Positions 1 to 5,833 of a DNA stretch of 8,098 bases are shown piece by piece. The notes below the pieces were generated by a model. It was not told the origin of the DNA. It saw only the letters and a list, made by a program, of their open reading frames with translations, and searched no databases. Position 1 is the first letter of the stretch; each line of letters opens with the position of its first letter. The position numbers and the translations under genes are program-made. This DNA is from Syntrophomonadaceae bacterium. GTDB taxonomy: Bacteria; Bacillota_D; Dethiobacteria; DTU022; UBA8154. Where the stretch lies: assembly GCA_007120815.1 (NCBI GenBank), contig SKMY01000109.1:1-8098 (forward strand). The letters are read 5' to 3'.

Positions 1-1
1 A

Positions 2-448
2 GACAGCAGGGGAGAAAAGGATCTGCAGCTGGTTTGTGAGCGAAAACTAGAATCTATTCTCATGCTGACGGATTTTTCTCCGGCCGCTGCAAAGGCCGAA
101 GACGTGGCCAGTGAACTGGCCGGGCATGCCGGCAAAATTGTTTTTGCCACGGTAGTTGACGAAGGCGAGACGCAAGAAGACATTGCAGCGTTGAAGGATA
201 AGGCATCGGAGTCGCTTGAAAAACTTGGCGAAAGCTGCACGGCCGTCTGTCCCGAAGTAAAGGTAAAAATAGAATCCGGAATTCCATCGGAGCAGATTAA
301 AAACATGGCGGAAGAAGATGCAACCCTGATTGTTCTGGGCATGCGCGGTAAAGGTGGCGTAGAAGGACTGGTGCTGGGCAGCACGGCCGAAGCTGTTGCC
401 CGTACGTCTAAACGACCTGTGTTACTTGTTCCTGTTAAAGAGCAGTAA
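2..448 (+). CDS. Universal stress protein (UspA family), 5' end outside window
   Basis: This is a Usp-fold nucleotide-binding protein, a cytosolic stress-associated family; its precise role is unknown. The frame has no stop from base 2 onward, so the gene probably begins left of the window. The first ATG (62) has no Shine-Dalgarno at a useful distance. It also falls inside the first beta strand, since ESILMLTDFS matches the family's usual KKILVPTDFS opening. Counting that ATG as residue 1, the ATP-binding signature G-2x-G-9x-G-S is intact (Gly93, Gly96, Gly106, Ser107), and the usual C-terminal strand RPVLLVPV follows. About 20 residues precede the Usp strand, more than a single-domain Usp needs. 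This could therefore be the second domain of a tandem Usp protein, which is an inference. Family assignment is secure; the true start is not visible. Confidence 0.88.
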   Translation, partial: DSRGEKDLQLVCERKLESILMLTDFSPAAAKAEDVASELAGHAGKIVFATVVDEGETQEDIAALKDKASESLEKLGESCTAVCPEVKVKIESGIPSEQIKNMAEEDATLIVLGMRGKGGVEGLVLGSTAEAVARTSKRPVLLVPVKEQ

Positions 449-450
449 TA

Positions 451-561
451 ATATAACGTTAACGAATTATATAGTCAGACGTTTGTTTTATTGTTGGACC
501 GAACGAAAATGCCATATTATTCAACGTTGTATTAGAATAATGCATATATAATGCATATATA
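451..561 (+). promoter_or_regulatory. AT-rich promoter/operator region upstream of acr3
   Basis: A candidate promoter is TTGTTG at 491-496 and TATTAT at 515-520, with an 18-base spacer. Over the -10 lies the inverted repeat ATTATTC (516-522) / GAATAAT (535-541), separated by 12 bases. Next comes a perfect 11-bp tandem repeat of ATGCATATATA (540-550 and 551-561), which itself contains TATAAT at 547-552. Further upstream is a dyad with arms ATATAA (451-456) and TTATAT (467-472) around the palindrome CGTTAACG. Such dyads over a promoter suit repressor control, and ars genes are classically under ArsR. No regulator gene is in the window, so the regulator is unknown. Confidence 0.4.
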
Positions 562-568
562 AAACGTA

Positions 569-574
569 AGGAGG
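569..574 (+). promoter_or_regulatory. Shine-Dalgarno of acr3, decides the ATG start
   Basis: AGGAGG ends six bases before the ATG at 581. An in-frame GTG at 575 directly abuts this site and would leave no spacing, so ATG 581 is the preferred start. Confidence 0.85.
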
Positions 575-580
575 GTGTTT

Positions 581-1684
581 ATGGCTGATAATAAGGAATA
601 TCAACTCAGTTTTTTTCACAAGTATCTTTCACTTTGGGTTGCCTTGTGTATCCTTATTGGTATCGGGCTGGGGCGTGTTATCCCTGGTGCTGCCCAGGCC
701 TTGAGTGAGATTCAGGTTTACCAGGTTAATATTCCCATAGCCATACTGCTTTTTGCCATGATGTATCCTATCATGTTGCAGATTGATTTCAGCGAGGTGG
801 TAAACGCGGTAAAAGCCCCCAGGGCCGTTATTTTGACTCTGGTGATAAACTGGGGCATCAAGCCTTTTACCATGTTCTTTTTTGCCTGGCTGTTTTTTCG
901 CGTTATCTGGGCTCCTTATTTGGACCCGCAGCTGGCCGGGGAATATATAGCCGGAATGATTTTGCTGGGTATTGCCCCCTGCACGGCCATGGTCCTGGTT
1001 TTCAGCTACCTGGCGAAAGGGTTTATGGGGTTAACCCTGGTTCTGGTTGCGATTAACTCTTTAACCATGCTGGTTTTGTATGCCCCGTTAGGCAATTATC
1101 TTTTGGGCATTGCTGACATGCCTATTCCCTTCTGGACGATATTTTTCAGCATCATGCTGTATGTGGGAGTTTCCCTGGTGGCGGGTTATATTACTCGCAA
1201 AAGATTGATCAGCAGTCGGGGAATTAAATGGTATGAAACCGTGTTCTTAAAAAATATGGGAACAATTTCTATCGTGGCCCTGCTGGCTACGTTGATCTAC
1301 CTTTTTATGCTGCAGGGAGATGTTATTTTGGAGGCACCCCTTTCCGTCTTGATGATTGCCGTTCCGCTGACCATCCAGGTTATTGTAATTTTTTCACTCG
1401 GTTACCTGGTATCCAGGCTGATTAATTTGACTTATGAAGAAGCTGCCCCTGCCTCCATGATCGGCGCCAGCAACCACTTTGAAGTGGCCATCGCAACGGC
1501 TGTAACCATTTTCGGTCTGGGTTCGGGTGCGGCTCTTTCCGCCGTGGTAGGCGTGCTCATCGAGGTTCCGGTGATGCTGCTTCTGGTTTCCATCTGCTTG
1601 CGAACAACCCACTGGTTCCGCTCCATGAACAAACCGTTAAACAACGCTGATTTATCTTTTACATCTCCAGATGATAACAATTAG
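581..1684 (+). CDS. acr3: Acr3-family arsenite efflux permease
   Basis: This is a membrane carrier of the BART superfamily, most likely extruding arsenite, As(III), driven by the proton motive force. The 367-residue protein is close to the usual family length and has about ten hydrophobic segments. Family hallmarks are visible in order: KYLSLWVALCILIGI near the N-terminus, NIPIAILLFAMMYPIML in TM2, the APCTAMV motif with Cys134 (equivalent to the cysteine essential for Acr3 transport), and near the end ASNHFEVAIA, FGLGSGAALSAVVGVLIEVP with the conserved Glu328. One departure is TM5, which reads INSLTML where most Acr3 proteins have an N-D pair. No arsR, arsC or arsD lies nearby in view; the upstream neighbour is a Usp 132 bases away. 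Family membership is confident. Arsenite as substrate is likely but not proven, given the TM5 change. Confidence 0.88.
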   Translation: MADNKEYQLSFFHKYLSLWVALCILIGIGLGRVIPGAAQALSEIQVYQVNIPIAILLFAMMYPIMLQIDFSEVVNAVKAPRAVILTLVINWGIKPFTMFFFAWLFFRVIWAPYLDPQLAGEYIAGMILLGIAPCTAMVLVFSYLAKGFMGLTLVLVAINSLTMLVLYAPLGNYLLGIADMPIPFWTIFFSIMLYVGVSLVAGYITRKRLISSRGIKWYETVFLKNMGTISIVALLATLIYLFMLQGDVILEAPLSVLMIAVPLTIQVIVIFSLGYLVSRLINLTYEEAAPASMIGASNHFEVAIATAVTIFGLGSGAALSAVVGVLIEVPVMLLLVSICLRTTHWFRSMNKPLNNADLSFTSPDDNN

Positions 1685-1948
1685 GCTTGCTATGTCTTAT
1701 TGGGCGTACGTCAGAAAATGTTGAGGATGTTTGGGAAGAAAAAACCCCTATCTTTGGCTGAATCGGGGCAACTTCTTGCCGTTGCTGCTTGCTAATAATT
1801 GGTCCTTGGGAGAACGATTTGCTGTGCTGTCTTCGGGGGAGGCCTGGTCGAGGTAGCAAATGCCTGCTTAATCTTCGGTTGTATTGACAGCAACCCCGTA
1901 TCAACAACTTTACCTTTCCTTTTCTTTGCGTAAGTCCGGTAAATAGGG
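1685..1948 (+). other. Gap of 300 bases without a convincing gene
   Basis: This stretch between acr3 and glnS holds only short reading frames. One is a 25-codon frame at 1718-1795 without a usable ribosome binding site. Weak hairpins occur, such as GCAAC/GTTGC at 1768-1785 and GGTTG/CAACC around 1877-1895. There is no good intrinsic terminator after acr3. A TTGACA at 1884-1889 lacks a matching -10. No T-box sequence (the AGGGUGGNACCGCG-type element) is present, so I see no tRNA-sensing leader for glnS. Confidence 0.5.
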
Positions 1949-1954
1949 TATAAT
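1926..1954 (+). promoter_or_regulatory. Probable sigma-A-type promoter of glnS
   Basis: A perfect -10 hexamer TATAAT lies at 1949-1954. A weak -35, TTGCGT, lies at 1926-1931, giving an ideal 17-base spacer. The transcript would start near 1961, leaving a leader of about 25 bases with the Shine-Dalgarno AGAGGGG at 1971-1977 before the ATG at 1985. Confidence 0.65.
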
Positions 1955-1984
1955 TACTGCAAAATGTAAAAGAGGGGTAATAAA

Positions 1985-3703
1985 ATGGCGCGGATAAATC
2001 CAAATCCTTCTAATTTTATCGAGAGCATCATTAACAATGACCTTGAAAACAACAAATACGGGGGTAGGGTTCATACCCGGTTTCCGCCGGAACCCAATGG
2101 CTACCTGCATATTGGCCATGCCAAATCCATTTGCTTGAACTTTGGTATTGCTCATAAATATGATGGCCTGTGTAACCTGCGCTTTGATGATACCAATCCC
2201 AGCAAAGAAGACATCGAATACGTGGAATCGATTATGGAAGATGTCAGGTGGTTGGGCTTCGACTGGGAAGATCGACTCTTTTTTGCCTCGGATTTTTTTG
2301 AACAGCTTTACGACTATGCCGTTCAGCTGATTAAAAAGGAAAAAGCTTTTGTGTGCGACCTTAACAGCGAGGAAATGCGAGCATATCGCGGGACGTTAAC
2401 GGAACCAGGCCGGGAAAGCCCTTACCGGCATCGCGCCGTGGAGGAAAATCTGGACTTGTTTGCGCGAATGAGGGCCGGTGAATTTAAAGACGGTGCGCGG
2501 GTGCTCCGGGCAAAAATAAATATGGCTTCACCCAATATGAATATGCGGGATCCGGTGCTTTACCGGATTTTAAGAGCTACCCATCACAGAACCGGAGATC
2601 AGTGGTGTATCTATCCCATGTATGATTATGCGCATCCCCTTTCCGATTACCTGGAGAGTATTACCCACTCCATTTGCACTCTGGAATTTGAAGACCACCG
2701 CCCTTTGTACGATTGGGTCCTGGAAACCCTGGAACTGGAGGAGCCGCCCAAACAGATCGAGTTTGCCCGGCTCAACCTCACCCAGACTTTAATGAGCAAG
2801 CGCAAACTCCGGGAACTGGTGGAGCAGGGCTTCGTGGATGGTTGGAACGATCCCCGCATGCCAACCATTTCGGGTTTGCGCCGCAGGGGTTACACACCCG
2901 AGGCTATTCGGGACTTTTGCGAGCGCATTGGGGTGGCCAAGAGCAACAGCGTGGTGGACATGGCCCAGCTGGAGCACTGCGTTCGTGAGGACTTAAACCG
3001 GCGGGCGCTGCGGGTTATGGCGGTGCTGCGTCCACTTAAAGTTGTGATTGAAAATTACCCGGAAGGCCAGGTTGAAGAGTTGGATGCGGAAAACAACCCG
3101 GAAGATCCCCAGGCAGGCTGGAGAAAAATCCCCTTCACCCGGGAACTCTTTATCGAGCGGGATGACTTTTTAGAGGATCCGCCTAAAAAGTTTTTCCGAC
3201 TGTCACCGGGGAAGGAAGTGCGTTTGAAACATGCTTATATCATTAAGTGTGAACGTGTAGTTAAAGACGATCAGACAGGGGAAATAAAGGAAATACGGTG
3301 TACGTACGATCCCCAGACACGCAGTGGCGCCGATACCACCGGACGAAAAGTGAAGGGCACCCTGCACTGGATTTCTGCCGCCCATGGTGTTCCTGCTGAA
3401 GTGCGGTTGTACGATCATCTATTAAAAGAAGACGCACCGGAAGACGTGGGCATGGAAGAAGAGCAAGAGCAGGTAGGCACTAAAGAATTAAAAGAAATGC
3501 TTAACCATAAGTCCTTGGAAAGGCTTACGGGATGCCTGGTGGAGCCGGGCCTGGCTGAAGCTGTGCCGGAGCAGGGTTACCAGTTTTTGAGACACGGCTA
3601 TTTTTGCCTGGATTCGGAAGCAGGGGAGCGGCTCGTTTTTAACCGGACGGTATCATTGCGGGACACCTGGGCCAAGATCAACAAGTCCAACAAGGTTGGA
3701 TAA
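1985..3703 (+). CDS. glnS: Glutaminyl-tRNA synthetase (GlnRS)
   Basis: This cytosolic class I aminoacyl-tRNA synthetase charges tRNA(Gln) with glutamine using ATP. The 572 residues are slightly longer than the E. coli enzyme (about 554). The N-terminus [14 protein letters not shown] aligns with the start of bacterial GlnRS, supporting this ATG with its AGAGGGG site. The HIGH motif is at residues 42-45 within [16 protein letters not shown], and the KMSKS equivalent is LMSKRKL with MSK at 270-272. Other GlnRS-specific stretches are [50 protein letters not shown] and a C-terminal anticodon-binding beta-barrel (about 340-560) containing [29 protein letters not shown] and [12 protein letters not shown] charged stretch at about 481-506 appears to be an insertion relative to E. 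coli. It is GlnRS rather than GluRS because of the GlnRS-type catalytic motifs and the beta-barrel anticodon domain. Most Gram-positives use Glu-tRNA(Gln) amidation (GatCAB) instead, so the gene may have been acquired by transfer. Confidence 0.97.
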   Translation: MARINPNPSNFIESIINNDLENNKYGGRVHTRFPPEPNGYLHIGHAKSICLNFGIAHKYDGLCNLRFDDTNPSKEDIEYVESIMEDVRWLGFDWEDRLFFASDFFEQLYDYAVQLIKKEKAFVCDLNSEEMRAYRGTLTEPGRESPYRHRAVEENLDLFARMRAGEFKDGARVLRAKINMASPNMNMRDPVLYRILRATHHRTGDQWCIYPMYDYAHPLSDYLESITHSICTLEFEDHRPLYDWVLETLELEEPPKQIEFARLNLTQTLMSKRKLRELVEQGFVDGWNDPRMPTISGLRRRGYTPEAIRDFCERIGVAKSNSVVDMAQLEHCVREDLNRRALRVMAVLRPLKVVIENYPEGQVEELDAENNPEDPQAGWRKIPFTRELFIERDDFLEDPPKKFFRLSPGKEVRLKHAYIIKCERVVKDDQTGEIKEIRCTYDPQTRSGADTTGRKVKGTLHWISAAHGVPAEVRLYDHLLKEDAPEDVGMEEEQEQVGTKELKEMLNHKSLERLTGCLVEPGLAEAVPEQGYQFLRHGYFCLDSEAGERLVFNRTVSLRDTWAKINKSNKVG

Positions 3704-3718
3704 TTATGAAGAACAACT

Positions 3719-3749
3719 GGAACCGGACGGCTGCACCATGTCCGGTTTC
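3719..3749 (+). promoter_or_regulatory. Strong hairpin after glnS (arms AACCGGAC / GTCCGGTT)
   Basis: A perfect 8-bp stem, 3721-3728 with 3740-3747, extends to 10 pairs with one G-U wobble and has an 11-base loop. No T-run follows, so it is not a standard intrinsic terminator. It sits 16 bases after the glnS stop. The 3' arm GTCCGGTTTC is copied exactly at 3760-3769, which allows alternative pairing. Confidence 0.6.
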
Positions 3750-3780
3750 CCATATTCTAGTCCGGTTTCTGCTAATAGAG

Positions 3781-3804
3781 AAACAGATCCGGACTTATCT
3801 GTTT
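3781..3804 (+). promoter_or_regulatory. Hairpin next to the permease ribosome binding site
   Basis: AAACAGAT (3781-3788) pairs perfectly with ATCTGTTT (3797-3804) around an 8-base loop that exposes CCGGAC. It ends five bases before the Shine-Dalgarno GGGGAG (3810-3815) of the gene starting at 3821. The loop is complementary to the GTCCGG copies upstream (3740 and 3760), so this hairpin and those pairings exclude or contact each other. A role in expression of the permease is inferred. Confidence 0.45.
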
Positions 3805-3820
3805 TACCTGGGGAGAAACC

Positions 3821-5239
3821 ATGAAAATGCGCCTGAGAATATTAGAAAATAAAGAATTATTCAAATGGATTGTTTTAGCATCCGTTGCAGCCTTTGCTTT
3901 TGGCCCCTTTTTCCTTTTGCAGCCTCTCCACGCCTTAAACCGCACAGGCCATTGGGCCGTAGGTTGCGTGATGTTGGCCCTGGCTGCCTGGATGATCTAC
4001 CCTGCTCGATTGCCACGGGGTGTAGCCGGTTTATTAATGATGGGTCTTTTACTCATCGGTGAACTTCCTTATTCCGATGTTTTTTCGGGATTTACCTCTT
4101 CAGCGGTCTGGATCATTATTCCGGCCTTCCTTTTTGGATATGTTATCCGGGAAACCGGATTGGGATTGCGGCTGACAGCTTTAATTTTGAATCATTTTAA
4201 AGGAAATATCACCCGTACTGCTTTTGGTTTAATGCTTATCGGCATTGTATTTTCTATGCTTACCCCTTCCATAACCGTTCGTGTCGCCATTATTATGCCT
4301 ATCGTACTGGGGATCATCAAGGCCCTCAAGCTGCCGGGACGTTCCAGGGAGGCGGCCTTTGTTTCCCTGGTTGCTTATACGGCCATATTGATTCCCGGTA
4401 ATGGATGGCTTACAGGCAGCCTGGTGGGTCCGATTAATATCGGCCTTTTGCCGCCGGAGCTTCGATTGGACTGGTTTGATTACACCCGGGCACTGATTGT
4501 GCCCTGGGGATTGATTACATGTTTTTTGCTTGTCTATTTGTTTATCGTGTTCCGTCCCAGACATGTCGATACGGGACAGGAAGACGCCTACCACGATATT
4601 GAACCCGGAGCGATCTCCAGGGTAGAAGTTTTAGGAGGCGTCATCCTGGCCCTTTGTTTTTTAGGCTATTTAACAACGCCGCTGCACGGTTTGGATTCTG
4701 TTACCATCACGGCCGTGACGCTTTTTTTGCTTTTTTTCTCAGGCACGTTATCGGCAAAAGCCATCTCGCTGGGGGTGAACTGGGATGTTGTGCTTTTCAT
4801 CGGCTCGATTATGTCCATACCAACCATCTTGGAAAACGTCGGTTTAATTGGGTTTCTGATTGATGAGCTTGAGCCTTTGATCAGCGTGACGGCATCGCAA
4901 ATTTATCTATTTGTTTTTTCCATGCTGCTTCTGATCTATTTAATACGGTTTTTGGATGTTGCCTGGGGTCTGCCTTCCCTGGCGCTGATTATGGCCTTTG
5001 CGCCTACCTTGCATGATCTGGGGGTTCACCCCGTGGTATTGTGTTTTTTTGGGGGTGTTATTCAATGTTTTACCATATTACATTACATGTCTCCCTTCGC
5101 CATTATTTCTAGCAATATTCTGGAATACCGGGGCTGGTCGGAACGACACCTGGTCATTTATGGCCTCGGGTTTATTCTTGCCGTTTCCCTGGGGGTTCTG
5201 CCTTCCATTTGGTACTGGAGATTCCTGGGGTTGCTTTGA
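3821..5239 (+). CDS. Divergent DASS/SLC13-like anion permease
   Basis: This is a polytopic membrane protein (472 residues, roughly 11-14 hydrophobic segments) related to the divalent anion:sodium symporters of the IT superfamily; its substrate is unknown. The twofold internal layout is visible. In the first half AVWIIIPAFLFGYVIRETGLG precedes TPSITVRVAIIMPIVLGI (about 148-165) and IPGNGWLTGSLVGPINIG. In the second half NWDVVLFIGSIMSIPTILENVGL (320-342) matches the family's W-x-LLLFGGG-LSLA segment and is followed by FLDVAWGLPSLALIMAFAP (377-395) and SPFAIISSN. The SNT triplets that build the sodium and carboxylate sites in characterised members are replaced by SIT (150-152) and DVA (379-381). 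The sodium dependence and dicarboxylate or sulfate specificity of the family should therefore not be assumed. The ATG at 3821 follows GGGGAG by five bases. It lies 117 bases after glnS and has its own structured leader. Confidence 0.75.
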   Translation: MKMRLRILENKELFKWIVLASVAAFAFGPFFLLQPLHALNRTGHWAVGCVMLALAAWMIYPARLPRGVAGLLMMGLLLIGELPYSDVFSGFTSSAVWIIIPAFLFGYVIRETGLGLRLTALILNHFKGNITRTAFGLMLIGIVFSMLTPSITVRVAIIMPIVLGIIKALKLPGRSREAAFVSLVAYTAILIPGNGWLTGSLVGPINIGLLPPELRLDWFDYTRALIVPWGLITCFLLVYLFIVFRPRHVDTGQEDAYHDIEPGAISRVEVLGGVILALCFLGYLTTPLHGLDSVTITAVTLFLLFFSGTLSAKAISLGVNWDVVLFIGSIMSIPTILENVGLIGFLIDELEPLISVTASQIYLFVFSMLLLIYLIRFLDVAWGLPSLALIMAFAPTLHDLGVHPVVLCFFGGVIQCFTILHYMSPFAIISSNILEYRGWSERHLVIYGLGFILAVSLGVLPSIWYWRFLGLL

Positions 5240-5299
5240 TAAAAGGCTTTTATTTAATTCATAGGCAGGAATACAAGGATGGTTTGTAGAAAATATATA

Positions 5300-5329
5300 C
5301 AGGTAATGTATGATTTGGGATATTACCTG
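5300..5329 (+). promoter_or_regulatory. Hairpin with 8-bp perfect arms before the small CxxC gene
   Basis: CAGGTAAT (5300-5307) pairs with ATTACCTG (5322-5329). Two further inner pairs, one a G-U, leave a 10-base loop. No T-run follows. It ends nine bases before the Shine-Dalgarno (5339-5343) of the TTG-start gene. It could be a dyad operator, since a TATGAT -10-like hexamer lies inside at 5309-5314, or an RNA leader structure. I cannot tell which. Confidence 0.45.
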
Positions 5330-5352
5330 GGCCGAAATGAGGGTGTTTTGTA

Positions 5353-5604
5353 TTGGAAAGCAACAGATGTCAGGGATGTCGAGCAGTCATGGAGGAAAAC
5401 CAAAAAACGTCTCACCTGGTAAGAATGGGGTACTCCCTGGCACAGTTTCCCCTCTTAAGCTACAAGAGAATAGACCTTTGCCCCGACTGCCTGTTTAAAC
5501 AAAAACGAAAAGATAAGTGGGAGAAAGGGGTCGCCCTTTTTTTGCTTGCCGCAGTTTGCTTCTTCCTGGGACTGGGTTATCTGATGCTCTTTAGCCTGAT
5601 ATAG
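5353..5604 (+). CDS. Small zinc-ribbon-like single-pass membrane protein, unknown function
   Basis: This is an 83-residue protein I cannot assign to a named family. It has CQGC at residues 6-9 and CPDC at about 43-46, a spacing typical of a zinc ribbon or rubredoxin-like knuckle. A strongly basic stretch KQKRKDKWEKG follows, then one hydrophobic helix of about 22-25 residues reaching the C-terminus. The positive-inside rule predicts the Cys part in the cytoplasm with a C-terminal tail anchor. An in-frame stop at 5338-5340 limits the start. TTG 5353 is the only start that keeps the first CxxC and lies nine bases after GAGGG (5339-5343). ATG 5389 would remove CQGC. A frame at 5310-5498 overlaps it but has no such organisation. 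It may be a real but often unannotated gene. Confidence 0.6.
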   Translation: MESNRCQGCRAVMEENQKTSHLVRMGYSLAQFPLLSYKRIDLCPDCLFKQKRKDKWEKGVALFLLAAVCFFLGLGYLMLFSLI

Positions 5605-5701
5605 CGTATAAAAAAACAATCAGCTATTCATGCATTTTTCTTGTTTGTCTCATTAAGGAGTATTGTTAGATGTCGCTATTCCTGCTTTAGTTTTTTTAAA
5701 C
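5605..5701 (+). other. Gap after the small membrane protein gene
   Basis: No gene is supported here. An AAGGAG at 5655-5660 precedes ATG 5670, which opens only a six-codon frame (MSLFLL, stop 5688-5690) leading into a T-run. An overlapping TTG frame from 5663 runs about 46 codons but passes through the terminator and resembles nothing known. No clear promoter is seen. Confidence 0.4.
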
Positions 5702-5739
5702 GGGGCTAAGGAAAACCTTCATCTAGAGCTCCTTTTTTT
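5702..5739 (+). terminator. Probable intrinsic terminator (forked stem, seven Ts)
   Basis: GGGGCT (5702-5707) pairs with AGCTCC (5727-5732), including one G-U. This encloses a small AAGG/CCTT hairpin with an AAAA loop (5708-5719). Seven Ts follow immediately (5733-5739). It would end transcription of the small membrane protein gene and separate it from the radical SAM gene. Confidence 0.6.
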
Positions 5740-5770
5740 GCTCTTTTCTTTAAGAAATCAAGTGCGGAAA

Positions 5771-5830
5771 AGGGTTAGTACTTATTTCAAAAGGAGATGC
5801 TAAGGTTGAAGCCAACCCTACTTGGAAAGG
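5771..5830 (+). promoter_or_regulatory. Leader of the radical SAM gene: two SD sites and competing stems
   Basis: GGAAAGG (5824-5830) is the apparent Shine-Dalgarno of the main gene. An earlier and stronger AAGGAG (5791-5796) precedes a TTG at 5806 in another frame. That frame would encode about 22 residues and stop at 5872-5874, overlapping the start of the main gene. CAACC (5813-5817) can pair with GGTTG (5804-5808). Alternatively AACCCT (5814-5819) can pair with AGGGTT (5771-5776), so the two foldings compete. A leader peptide is possible but weakly supported. Confidence 0.3.
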
Positions 5831-5833
5831 TAA

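Noticed and set aside
1743..1767. Minus-strand terminator-like CCCC/GGGG stem followed by Ts
   Set aside because: Only four strong base pairs with a long loop, and no minus-strand gene that would need it.
1718..1795. 25-codon frame after acr3 (MLRMFGKKKPLSLAESGQ and onward)
   Set aside because: It has no Shine-Dalgarno, is short, and may be chance or a decayed remnant that I cannot identify.
1685..1984. T-box riboswitch upstream of glnS
   Set aside because: No T-box consensus or terminator-antiterminator pair is visible, and the promoter is only about 25 bases from the start codon.
1659..2003. Minus-strand open frame of 114 codons across the acr3-glnS gap
   Set aside because: The composition is proline- and serine-rich with no domain and no ribosome binding site, and it overlaps the glnS promoter and start.
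4229..4594. Minus-strand open frame of 121 codons inside the permease gene
   Set aside because: It lies antisense to a clear transmembrane coding region. Its hydrophilic, lysine/glutamine-rich product is what the complement of membrane-helix codons would give.
5239..5253. ATAAAAG/CTTTTAT palindrome right after the permease stop
   Set aside because: It is nearly all A-T with essentially no loop and no proper T-run, so it is too weak to call a terminator.
5310..5498. Plus-strand frame of 62 codons overlapping the small CxxC gene
   Set aside because: It has no ribosome binding site, no recognisable features and starts within the hairpin. The overlapping frame has the CxxC pairs and membrane helix.
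5663..5803. TTG-start frame of about 46 codons between the small gene and the radical SAM gene
   Set aside because: The AAGGAG is only two bases from the TTG, the frame contains the terminator and its T-run, and the product resembles nothing.
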